Shown here: positions 16,459-24,779 of the stretch, piece after piece
Layout: each line of letters begins with the position of its first letter
How positions within the stretch are numbered: the first letter of the stretch is position 1
Origin: an uncultured Porphyromonadaceae bacterium
GTDB lineage: Bacteria; Bacteroidota; Bacteroidia; Bacteroidales; Muribaculaceae
Direction: 5' to 3'
Length of the DNA: 64,000 nt
Assembly: GCA_902491515.1 (NCBI GenBank)
Contig: CABUIC010000008.1
Coordinates: 42,570 to 106,569 of the forward strand
Translations under genes and position numbers: made by a program
The notes under the pieces: generated by a model
Seen by the model: only the letters and a program-made list of their open reading frames with translations
What the model was told of the DNA's origin: nothing
The model's database searches: none

Positions 16459-19368
16459 ATGAGAAAAATACCCGAAATCCGACAACATCTATGGCTAATA
16501 CTCCTCCTTTTCGCGGTCCTTTCCGCAGGGGAGGCGGCGGCATCGTACCCTCCGGTGCGGAATTTCACGCGCGCGGAATATGCATGGGGCTCCCAGAACT
16601 GGGCTTCGGATGAAGACGGCTTGGGCATCATGTATTTCGGAAACAAGTTCGGGCTGCTGACCTACGACGGGACCCGGTGGCGGAACTACATACTGCCGAA
16701 CTTCTCGACGGTACGCGCCGTTCTTGTGGACGATTCCAGAGGGAGAGTCTACACGGCAGGCACGGAAGAATTCGGATATTTCACATTCAGCGCGTCGAAA
16801 AGGCGCATGGAATATGTCTCGCTCTCCAAGGACTTCCCCAACGCTCCGGCAAGCTACGGAGAAATATGGAAAATCCACCGCGGGGAAAAATACATATGGT
16901 TCCAGGCGGACCACGCCGTTTTCGGCTACGGAGAAGACGGGGGCCGCTTCGTGACCTCCGTGCGCGAGAAAATCAACACCTCCGCATATATAGGAGGAGT
17001 GTTCTACGCGGCAGTCGGGGAAAAGGGCTTCTGCCAGCTGCGCGACGGCCAGTTCATCCCCCTCGACCAGCAGGGCATTCTGGACGGCAAACGCATCGCG
17101 GCAATCTGTCCCTTCGACAACGACATCCTGATAGTTACGCAGTTCGACGGCCTCTATCTCTACGGCACGTCGGGACTGAAGCGCATGCCCACGGAAGCCG
17201 ACGCCTTTCTCCGGGAGGCCCAGGCCTTCTGCGCCGACACGCACGGCCCCGAGGTGGCCGTCGGGACGGTGAACGGGGGTCTGATCGTACTCAACCTCAA
17301 CTCTAATGCCCCCGTGACTTATTCCGACACGGATTCCGGGCTGCAGAACAATACGGTGCTGTCGGTCCGATTCGACAAACAGCATAACATCTGGTGCGGG
17401 CTCGACAACGGCCTGGACTATGTGATATACGACGCGCCCTTCCGGACTCTCCTTTCGCGGACGGGCTCGTGCGGCGCGGGCTACTGCTCCTTCGTGAGAG
17501 GCGGGACGCTCTACCTCGGCACGAACCAGGGCCTCTACTCCACCCCGTACCGGCAGGACTTCGACTTCGCTCCGCCCCGCAGACTCATTCCGGGGCAGGT
17601 GTGGAACATCCGGAGCCTCGGGGGGAGCGTAGCGGCATGCACCGACGGGGGCCTCTACATCGACCAGGGCACAGGCGGCTTCCACGCTCTGGAGGGCATA
17701 TCGGGCGCGTGGGACGTGCATGTCCTCCCGGCCGACCCACGGTACGCCATCGCCTCGACCTACGACAATTTCATGCTCCTTGAGGACACCGGGGGCCGGT
17801 GGACCGTACTGGGCCGCATTGCGGGCTTCTCGGACATCAACGGCACCTTCATCATCGCGCGCGACGGCTCGATATGGATCAGCCACTGGATCAAGGGGGT
17901 GTACCGGCTGCACCTTGACCTGAACCGGCGGCGCTTCGACGTCGTGGACTTCTTCGACACGAACCACGGGCTCCCGTCCAACGAGTACACCTCCGTGGCG
18001 ATGCACGGCGGGGAGCCGGTTGTGAGCACCGCCGCAGGCTACTACAGGCTCTCGGAGAAGGGCAACCGGCTCGTACCGCACGAGGCCCTGAACGCCTATT
18101 TCGGGTCGCAGAGCTCGCCGCACCTCTACCACAGCGAGGGCGGGACTCTCTGGAGCGTGACGAGCCGCGACATCTACGTGGCCCGCACGAAAGTCGACGG
18201 CTCGCACGAGGTGGACTCCGTGACCTTCTCCCCGATGACGGGGTCGCTCATCGCGGGCTTCGACTCCTTCAATTTCGTGGACGATTCGCGGGTGATAGCC
18301 TCCGTGCAGGACGGTTTCTACGAGCTTGACACGCGGCGGTCCTTCGGGAGCACCGAGCGCCCGAAGGGACACACAGCCATCGTGAGCGCCGTCTACGCCA
18401 ACCAGGACTCGCTGGTGTTCCTTGCCTTCGGGGGAAAGACGGGAGCTGACCTGAAACTGAGCTACGAACTCAATTCGCTGCGCTTCGAATTCGCGGCGAC
18501 GGACAAGGCCTCGACCGAGAGCGACATCACCTTCAGCCACTGCCTCGAGAACTACGACAAGGACTGGAGCACGCCGACGGATGCCTCGTCGAAGGAGTAC
18601 ACGCAGCTCCACGAGGGCGACTATACGCTGCGGCTGCGGGCGTACAACACGACGACGCACGCCGTGGACGAGCAGACGATACATTTCTCGATTCTGCCGC
18701 CGTGGTACAGGAGCACCTGGGCCAAGATATGCTACACGGCGCTCATCCTACTGATGTTATACGTGGGCTTCCGTGTGGTGACGAACATCAGCGCCCGCAA
18801 TTCCCTGGCCGTGGCGCGGCGGAAGGAGGAGGAAATGGAACGCCTCCGGGCGAAGGCAGCCGAGGAGTCGCTTAGAAAGGAGAACGAGATTTCCAATCTC
18901 AAGAACCAGCAGCTCGAGCAGGACATCCGGCACAAGGCCGGTGAGCTGTCGAACATCACGATGAACGTGGTGAGGAAGAATGAAATACTGATGAACATCG
19001 CCACCCGACTGACCAAAATCCAGCGTGTGCTGGAAGTGTCGTCGCCGGCGGAGACCAACGCCCAGATAGCGAAAATCCAGACCCTCATCCAGGAAAACAT
19101 CAGCCATGACGACGACTGGAAGAGCTTCACCGGGAGCTTCGACGCCGTGTACGAGGACTTCACCAAGCGTCTGCGGGAGCTGCACCCTGCGCTGACGCCC
19201 TCGGAGCTGCGGGTGTGCTGCTATCTGAAGATGGGACTCAGCTCGAAGGACATCGCTCCGCTGCTGAACATTTCCTACCGCAGCGTGGAGATGACTCGCT
19301 ACCGCCTGCGCAAGAAACTGGACCTCGACCGCGAGGACAGGCTGACCGACTATCTCAACGGCCTATGA
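16459..19368 (+). CDS. Transmembrane one-component regulator: sensor propeller, Y_Y_Y domain, LuxR-type HTH
   Basis: 969 residues from the ATG at 16459. An earlier TTG at 16426 falls inside the promoter -7 box and is rejected. The signal/anchor is at about 8-28. A large repeat region (about 35-640) resembles the two-beta-propeller periplasmic sensors of Bacteroides regulators. The Y_Y_Y domain (about 660-755) includes LHEGDYTLRLRAYN. One membrane helix (about 761-780) is followed by a charged coiled coil (about 785-860) and a C-terminal LuxR-type HTH (LTPSELRVCCYLKMGLSS, then RSVEMTRYRLRKKL). It has the sensor of hybrid two-component systems but no kinase or receiver, so it most likely binds DNA from the membrane. 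It diverges from susC, its likely target. Confidence 0.88.
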   Translation: MRKIPEIRQHLWLILLLFAVLSAGEAAASYPPVRNFTRAEYAWGSQNWASDEDGLGIMYFGNKFGLLTYDGTRWRNYILPNFSTVRAVLVDDSRGRVYTAGTEEFGYFTFSASKRRMEYVSLSKDFPNAPASYGEIWKIHRGEKYIWFQADHAVFGYGEDGGRFVTSVREKINTSAYIGGVFYAAVGEKGFCQLRDGQFIPLDQQGILDGKRIAAICPFDNDILIVTQFDGLYLYGTSGLKRMPTEADAFLREAQAFCADTHGPEVAVGTVNGGLIVLNLNSNAPVTYSDTDSGLQNNTVLSVRFDKQHNIWCGLDNGLDYVIYDAPFRTLLSRTGSCGAGYCSFVRGGTLYLGTNQGLYSTPYRQDFDFAPPRRLIPGQVWNIRSLGGSVAACTDGGLYIDQGTGGFHALEGISGAWDVHVLPADPRYAIASTYDNFMLLEDTGGRWTVLGRIAGFSDINGTFIIARDGSIWISHWIKGVYRLHLDLNRRRFDVVDFFDTNHGLPSNEYTSVAMHGGEPVVSTAAGYYRLSEKGNRLVPHEALNAYFGSQSSPHLYHSEGGTLWSVTSRDIYVARTKVDGSHEVDSVTFSPMTGSLIAGFDSFNFVDDSRVIASVQDGFYELDTRRSFGSTERPKGHTAIVSAVYANQDSLVFLAFGGKTGADLKLSYELNSLRFEFAATDKASTESDITFSHCLENYDKDWSTPTDASSKEYTQLHEGDYTLRLRAYNTTTHAVDEQTIHFSILPPWYRSTWAKICYTALILLMLYVGFRVVTNISARNSLAVARRKEEEMERLRAKAAEESLRKENEISNLKNQQLEQDIRHKAGELSNITMNVVRKNEILMNIATRLTKIQRVLEVSSPAETNAQIAKIQTLIQENISHDDDWKSFTGSFDAVYEDFTKRLRELHPALTPSELRVCCYLKMGLSSKDIAPLLNISYRSVEMTRYRLRKKLDLDREDRLTDYLNGL

Positions 19369-19403
19369 GGGGCCGGGGAGCTGATTTAGCTGATTTAGCT
19401 AAG

Positions 19404-19429
19404 TTAGCTACTTTAGATAAAATAGCTAA
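19404..19429 (+). terminator. A/T-rich stem-loop after the regulator gene
   Basis: TTAGCTA (19404-19410) pairs with TAGCTAA (19423-19429), and three more pairs follow inside after one mismatch. Two copies of TGATTTAGC stand just before it (19382-19399). It lies 36 nt after the regulator stop. The following T run is poor, so termination is only plausible. Confidence 0.4.
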
Positions 19430-19485
19430 TCTATAAGCTTTTGAGGGGATGGGCGGGATTTTTCTCTAAAAAAAATGCCGAAAAA

Positions 19486-19517
19486 TTTGGTGGAGCGAAA
19501 AAAAGTGCGTAACTTTG
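19486..19517 (+). promoter_or_regulatory. Promoter of the tRNA-Val pair
   Basis: TTTG (19486-19489), 20-nt spacer, TAACTTTG (19510-19517): a full match to the Bacteroidetes consensus. It is 19 nt upstream of the first tRNA. Confidence 0.8.
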
Positions 19518-19536
19518 CATCGCTTTCGGCAAGAAA

Positions 19537-19611
19537 GGGCGCTTAGCTCAGCTGGTTCAGAGCGTCTGCCTTACAAGCAGAGGGTCGGGGGTTCGAATCC
19601 CTCAGCGCCCA
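19537..19611 (+). tRNA. trnV: tRNA-Val (anticodon TAC), copy 1
   Basis: 75-nt cloverleaf. The acceptor arms are GGGCGCT and AGCGCCC with discriminator A. The D arm is GCTC/GAGC, the anticodon stem TCTGC/GCAGA with loop CTTACAA (anticodon TAC), and the T loop TTCGAAT. The 3' CCA is not encoded. Identical to the copy at 19659. Confidence 0.96.
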
Positions 19612-19658
19612 CTCTTTCTTTCAATTTTCTCATCCGCCGAAAGCAGGCCCATAACTTC

Positions 19659-19733
19659 GGGCGCTTAGCTCAGCTGGTTCAGAGCGTCTGCCTTACAAGC
19701 AGAGGGTCGGGGGTTCGAATCCCTCAGCGCCCA
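19659..19733 (+). tRNA. trnV: tRNA-Val (anticodon TAC), copy 2
   Basis: Identical in all 75 bases to the first copy, 47 nt downstream and without its own visible promoter, so the two are probably cut from one precursor. The short open frames over both copies are tRNA artefacts. Confidence 0.96.
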
Positions 19734-19781
19734 CCTCCCGAAATCCCTTCGTTCCACCCCCGGGACGGAGGGAAATTTTTT

Positions 19782-19813
19782 TTTGGGAAATTGACTCGTT
19801 TGGCATATCTTTG
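19782..19813 (+). promoter_or_regulatory. Promoter of the TPR / outer-membrane protein operon
   Basis: TTTG (19782-19785), 20-nt spacer, TATCTTTG (19806-19813). The ATG at 19837 follows about 17 nt after the expected transcript start. This excludes the TTG at 19822 as a likely start. Confidence 0.8.
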
Positions 19814-19836
19814 TAACGTATTTGCTGAAACCGACT

Positions 19837-22800
19837 ATGAACAAAGGACTAATCATAGCGCTCCTCGCGGCCGCGGCATCGCCCGGGCTCGCGCACGCGC
19901 AGATAAACTCTACTGACAATCAGGGATATATAGCCCGCTCGGCCGCAATGTTCCGCGACAACAACTATGCCGGGTGCCTCGACCAGCTGAGCCACCTCGA
20001 CCGTGCGACGCTCTCCCCGGACCTTCGGGAGGAAGCGGACTGGCTGATGGCCCAGAACGCCTACCGCGTGAGCGGCCCCCGGACGGCGATGTCGTACTTC
20101 CGCGTGTTCCTCGCCACTTACCCCGAGAGCATGCGGCGGCAGGAGGCCCTTGCCCGCACGGGCGACTGCCTTTTCGCCATGAAGGAGTACGAGAAAGCGC
20201 TCCGGGCGTACTCGGAGGTGAACGGCGCGGCTCTCCCGGCCCACCTGCGGGAGAAACTCGTCTACCGCGAGGCCTACTCCCTTATGCTCCTTGACCGCAG
20301 CGACGAGGCCTCCGCCCGTTTCGAAAGCCTGAGCTCCGACAAGGTCTGGGGCAACGCCTCGCGCTTCTATCTCGGCTACATCGCCTACCGGAAACGCGAC
20401 TACTCCACGGCGCTCGCGCGCCTGAAGACCGTCAACACGGCGACGATGCCCGGCACGATGGCCGACTACTACCTCAGCCAGATATACTTCGTGCGCGGCG
20501 AGTACGGCCAGGCCCTCTCGACGGCCCGCGCGCTCCTGCGCCGCAAGGACACCGCGGGCCTCGACCCGATGTACGTGGCCGAAGCACGGCGCATAGCCGG
20601 CGAAAGCCTCTACCGTCAGGGCAAAACCTCCGAGGCTCTCCCCTATCTGCGGGAATATGTGGCTTCGACCGCGGCGCCGGAACTCACCTCCTTATATATA
20701 TTAGGCTTCGAGGAATATTCCGAGGGCAACTACGCCGAGGCCGTGCGGCTACTTCAGCCCGTGAGCGCCAGCCTCGGCAGCGGGGCCAACGAGGCCATAG
20801 CCCAGAGCGCCTACCTGTACATAGGCCAGGCCATGCTCAAGGACGGCAAGACCGACGCGGCCCTCATGGCCTTCGACAAGGCGCTCAAGAGCGACGCCGA
20901 CCCGAAGGTGCGCGAATCGGCCTACTACAACTACGCCGTGGCCAAATTCTCCGGGGCGTCCATCCCCTTCGGCTCGTCGGTGGAGACCTTCGAGAACTTC
21001 CTGCGTATGTACCCCGAAGGGGCCTACGCCGCGGACGTCCAGGAATATCTCGCGGCGGGCTACCTCGCCGACGCCGACTACGAGAAGGCCCTCGCAGGCC
21101 TCAACCGCATACCCAAGCCCACGGCCAAGGTGCAGGAAGCGCGCCAGACGGTGCTCTACACCCTGGGCGCGCGCGCACTTGCCGACGGACAGGCCGAAAA
21201 AGCCCTCGAATACCTCGGCGAGGCCGACAAGCTGAGAAAATACAATTCGCGCACCGGAGCCGAGACCGTTCTCCTCTCCGGAGAGGCCCTCGCCGCCCTC
21301 GGCAACAACGGCACGGCCGTGGAGAAATTCAACGAATACCTGCGAATGACGGGCCCGGAGACAGCGAACCGCCCCGTGGCGCTCTACTCCCTCGGCTACG
21401 CCGAATTCGGCCTCAAGAACTACGACGCCGCCGAAAAGACCTTCACGCGGGCCTTCGACGCCTCGACGGACGCAACCGTGCGGGCCGACATCCTCAACCG
21501 CCTCGGCGACATCCGCTACTACGCCTCAGCCTTCCCCGAAGCCGCAGAGCTTTATTCCCGCGCCTACGACACCAATCCCACGTCGGGCGACTACGCCCTC
21601 TTCCAGAAAGCGCTCATGCGCGGCTTCCAGCGCGACTACAAGGGCAAGGAGCAGAGCCTCGAGGCATTCCGCTCGTCCTTCCCCTCGTCGTCGCTCATGC
21701 CCGACGCCATGCTCGAGCTCACAGAGGCACTCCTGCACCAGAACCGCCCCGGGCGCGCCGTAGAAGTCTACCGCGAGCTCACCAACGCCTACCCCTCCAC
21801 TGCCCAGGGGCGTCAGGGCTACCTCCAGATGGCCCTCACCCTCCTCAACATGGGCCGCAGGACCGAAGGCATTCAGGCGTACAAGGACGTTATCAGTCTC
21901 TATCCCACCTCGGAGGAGGCCGCGCAGGCCGCGACCTTCCTCAAGAACGTATACGCCGCCGACGGCCGCGCCGACGAATACCTCGCATTCATCAACTCCG
22001 TGGAAGGCGCCCCGAAGCCCGATGCCGACGAGACCGAGGCCCTCAACTTCGAGACCGCCGAGCGGGAGCTCGTGCAGAACGGCAAGACCCTGCGCCTGGA
22101 GAACTTCGTGGCCTCCTACCCCTCGGGAACATATACCCCGCGCGCGCTCGAGATGCTGATGCGCGACGCCCGCGAGAACGGCCGCCGCGAGCAGGCCTTC
22201 GACTACGCCCGGGCCATAGTCAGCCGTTTCCCGGACCACTCCGTGGCCGAAAACGCCCTGATTGTCAAGGCCGAGGAAGAATATGCCCTCGGTCAGGGCA
22301 ACGCGGCGCTCGCGTCCTGGCAGGAACTGGAGCGCAAGGCGTCCTCGCCTGAGAAGGTGAACGCCGCCCGCATGGGGATCATGCGCGTGGGCCGCGACCT
22401 CGCGGACTACGACATGGTTCTCCGCGCCACGGAGACCATCCTCGGCTCGTCCACCGCAGGCTCGGAAGCCCGTAACGAGGCCACCTTCACCCGCGCGCTG
22501 GCTCTCGACCGCACAGGCAAGACCGCCGAGGCGCGCAAGCTCTGGGGCTCCATCGCCTCCGAGACCGACGACCTCTACGGCGCGAAAAGCGCCTACTATC
22601 TCGCAGAGAGCCTCTACGATTCCCGCGAGTTCGACAAAGCTCTGGCCGGGGCTCAGAAGTTCACCCAGTCGGGCACGCCCCACAAGTACTGGCTTGCCCG
22701 CGGATTCATCCTCCTCAGCGACGTCTACGCCGCGCAGGGCAAGGCCTTCGAGGCCAAGGAATACCTCCGCGCGCTCAAGGATAACTATCCCGGCACAGAA

Positions 22801-22842
22801 AGCGACATCTTCGAAATGATAGACTCACGTTTGAAAAAATGA
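19837..22842 (+). CDS. Large periplasmic TPR-repeat protein
   Basis: 1001 residues from the ATG at 19837. A Sec signal (about 1-22, ending AHA) is followed along the whole length by tetratricopeptide-like helix pairs, with clear repeats such as ALYSLGYAEFGLKNYDAAEKTFTRAF and DALMAFDKALKSDADPKVRESAYYNYA-like units. Similarity to YbgF/BamD-type TPR units suggests a scaffold at the outer membrane. No catalytic motif is seen. Its stop overlaps the start of the barrel gene by 4 bp (ATGA), so the two are translated together and probably work together. The exact role is unknown. Confidence 0.85.
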   Translation: MNKGLIIALLAAAASPGLAHAQINSTDNQGYIARSAAMFRDNNYAGCLDQLSHLDRATLSPDLREEADWLMAQNAYRVSGPRTAMSYFRVFLATYPESMRRQEALARTGDCLFAMKEYEKALRAYSEVNGAALPAHLREKLVYREAYSLMLLDRSDEASARFESLSSDKVWGNASRFYLGYIAYRKRDYSTALARLKTVNTATMPGTMADYYLSQIYFVRGEYGQALSTARALLRRKDTAGLDPMYVAEARRIAGESLYRQGKTSEALPYLREYVASTAAPELTSLYILGFEEYSEGNYAEAVRLLQPVSASLGSGANEAIAQSAYLYIGQAMLKDGKTDAALMAFDKALKSDADPKVRESAYYNYAVAKFSGASIPFGSSVETFENFLRMYPEGAYAADVQEYLAAGYLADADYEKALAGLNRIPKPTAKVQEARQTVLYTLGARALADGQAEKALEYLGEADKLRKYNSRTGAETVLLSGEALAALGNNGTAVEKFNEYLRMTGPETANRPVALYSLGYAEFGLKNYDAAEKTFTRAFDASTDATVRADILNRLGDIRYYASAFPEAAELYSRAYDTNPTSGDYALFQKALMRGFQRDYKGKEQSLEAFRSSFPSSSLMPDAMLELTEALLHQNRPGRAVEVYRELTNAYPSTAQGRQGYLQMALTLLNMGRRTEGIQAYKDVISLYPTSEEAAQAATFLKNVYAADGRADEYLAFINSVEGAPKPDADETEALNFETAERELVQNGKTLRLENFVASYPSGTYTPRALEMLMRDARENGRREQAFDYARAIVSRFPDHSVAENALIVKAEEEYALGQGNAALASWQELERKASSPEKVNAARMGIMRVGRDLADYDMVLRATETILGSSTAGSEARNEATFTRALALDRTGKTAEARKLWGSIASETDDLYGAKSAYYLAESLYDSREFDKALAGAQKFTQSGTPHKYWLARGFILLSDVYAAQGKAFEAKEYLRALKDNYPGTESDIFEMIDSRLKK

Positions 22843-24635
22843 AAAGACTCCACATACTGACGGCCGCCGGCGCCCTCGCCGCAGCCCTGCCCGTCCTTGC
22901 CGAGGAACCGGCTCTCCGCACGGAAATCAACGTCGACCGCACGGTCGTGCCCGTCCAGCGTCCGGCGTCGCCCCTCGGCTCGGTGCGCCCCTCCATCCTC
23001 TCGCCCGAAACGGAGACCCGTACACTCCGTCCCGCGGAATACTCCCGTGCGTCGTCATTCGACAATGTCATCACGCCGCTCGGCGCCGTGGACTACACGG
23101 GCCTGCGGGGCCTCTCGCCCTACCGGGGATACGCCGCCATAGGCTACTTCCCCTCCTTCCAGCTCGGCGCCTCGGCCGGCTACCGCTTCATCCGCAAGGA
23201 GAAGACCAGCCTCGGGGCATGGCTCCTGTACGACGGAAGCAGCTACAAGGCCCACGGCGGCGTCCCTAAGAACGACAAGGACGAGCGCCAGACCGTGTCG
23301 TCGAACATATTCACCGTCGGGGCCGACTTTCTCCAGCGCTTCGGCGCGTCGACGCGCCTGAACGCGGCCCTCGACTACACCTACGGCTCCCTCAAGCTCC
23401 CCTTCACCGCGAATCCCGGGCAGAGCAAGGGCGAGAGCCGCAGCCTCAGCGCCTTCAACGGCTCGCTCTCGCTCCACAGCACCCTCGGCCCCCTGGCATG
23501 GCACATCGGGGCTGACTTCGACCACTTCAGCGAAGGCAAGGAGCTCCTCACCCAGGGCGCAGAAGGCCCCCGCGGACTCGAGGGCGCGTCGGAGAACCTC
23601 ACGGGCGTAAGACTCGGGGGCTTCGCCAAAATCTCCAAGGCAGCCTATGCCGGAGTGGAGGCATCCGCGCAATTCCTCCACCGCTCGCGCGGGCTGCTCC
23701 TGCTCGAGACCGGGAGCGCCAACGACGCCATCGCCTCGCCGGTCTACCCCGTGACGTCCGGCGCCCCCGACAGGCGCACCTCGTCGATAGTCAAGGTGAT
23801 GCCCTACTTCGGCATCCAGGGGCGGAACGTCAACGCGCGCCTGGGCCTTGACGTCGGCTTCCCGACCGTGAACCTCGGCAGCCACGTCCACGTGGCGCCC
23901 AACGTCCTTCTGGACTGGAATCCGGCCTCCACCGTGGCTGTGTACGCCAGATTCTCCGGCGGCGACAGCTTCAACTCCCTGCGCTCGCTCTACACGCGCA
24001 TGGGCGCCTTCGCCCCCGGCTCCTATGTCTACACGAGCTCGAACACGCCGGTCGACGCCCGCTTCGGCATCAACATCGGCCCCTTCCGCGGCGTATCGCT
24101 GGAGCTCTACGGCGGCTATGCCTCGACCCACAACGCCCTTATGCCAGTGGCCCTCGCCTACGGCGGCGCGGAGGCCCCGCAGGGCGCCTTCCTCAACGTC
24201 AACCTAAGCGGCTGGCGCGCCGGGGGCTCGCTGGGCTACACCTGGCGCGAGTACGTAAAGGCCCGCGCCAGCTTCGAGATACTGCCCCACAGCTACACCT
24301 CGGGCTTCGCCGATGCATGGGACCGCGCCAGAACCGTGACGAAAGTCGAGCTCGGAAGCAAGCCCCTCGAAAACCTCGATCTCGGGCTCGTCTACGAGCT
24401 CCGCACCGGGCGGCGCTACTACTCCATCCCCGTGGCCGCGGGGCTGAACCTCACTCCGGAGGTCCGGAGCCTGCGCAACGTATCGAAGCTCGATTTCCGC
24501 GGCCAGTACCACATCACGGAGACCGTGACGCTGGGCATCGCCGCCGAAAACCTCCTCTGCCGGCGCGTCGAGCAGCTGCCGTGGGTGCCGGGCAACGGCC
24601 TGACGGGACTCGTGAGCGTGGAAGTCAAATTCTGA
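22839..24635 (+). CDS. Outer-membrane beta-barrel protein, TonB-dependent-receptor-like without plug
   Basis: 598 residues. A Sec signal (about 1-21, ending LAEEP) leads into a mature protein with alternating beta-strand segments rich in aromatic and glycine residues, ending in VSVEVKF, whose terminal Phe is typical of BAM-assembled barrels. The early segment DYTGLRGLSPYRGYAAIGYFPSF resembles Bacteroidales barrel proteins annotated as TonB-dependent receptors, but no plug domain or TonB box is visible. It is encoded in one unit with the large TPR protein through a 4-bp overlap. Substrate unknown. Confidence 0.8.
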   Translation: MKRLHILTAAGALAAALPVLAEEPALRTEINVDRTVVPVQRPASPLGSVRPSILSPETETRTLRPAEYSRASSFDNVITPLGAVDYTGLRGLSPYRGYAAIGYFPSFQLGASAGYRFIRKEKTSLGAWLLYDGSSYKAHGGVPKNDKDERQTVSSNIFTVGADFLQRFGASTRLNAALDYTYGSLKLPFTANPGQSKGESRSLSAFNGSLSLHSTLGPLAWHIGADFDHFSEGKELLTQGAEGPRGLEGASENLTGVRLGGFAKISKAAYAGVEASAQFLHRSRGLLLLETGSANDAIASPVYPVTSGAPDRRTSSIVKVMPYFGIQGRNVNARLGLDVGFPTVNLGSHVHVAPNVLLDWNPASTVAVYARFSGGDSFNSLRSLYTRMGAFAPGSYVYTSSNTPVDARFGINIGPFRGVSLELYGGYASTHNALMPVALAYGGAEAPQGAFLNVNLSGWRAGGSLGYTWREYVKARASFEILPHSYTSGFADAWDRARTVTKVELGSKPLENLDLGLVYELRTGRRYYSIPVAAGLNLTPEVRSLRNVSKLDFRGQYHITETVTLGIAAENLLCRRVEQLPWVPGNGLTGLVSVEVKF

Positions 24636-24718
24636 CACTTTCGCGCCCCGAAAGACGCGAATTGAGGAAAAATCGCAAAAAAGCGACAGAACGTGCCGTT
24701 TATGTCGCAAAAAAACCG

Positions 24719-24726
24719 TATATTTG
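24719..24726 (+). promoter_or_regulatory. -7 element upstream of secDF
   Basis: TATATTTG matches TAnnTTTG and lies 53 nt before the ATG at 24780. No TTTG or TTG is present 20 nt further up. The element rules out the earlier in-frame ATG at 24693, which would lie upstream of the transcript start. Confidence 0.55.
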
Positions 24727-24779
24727 CGAGCCAAAAATCTACCATTGAATTTTCAACAATTTTAAACCATAATAATTAC

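Noticed and set aside
16495..18684. 729-codon open frame on the minus strand
   Set aside because: Antisense to the regulator gene; composition is that of a GC-rich shadow, rich in Val, Arg and Glu.
19515..19919. Open frames on both strands across the tRNA pair
   Set aside because: Known artefact: translated tRNA-Val sequences; no signal, promoter or family match of their own.
24640..24661. TTCGCG/CGCGAA hairpin after the barrel gene as a terminator
   Set aside because: Stem of only 6 bp, 10-nt loop and no T tract; too weak to call.
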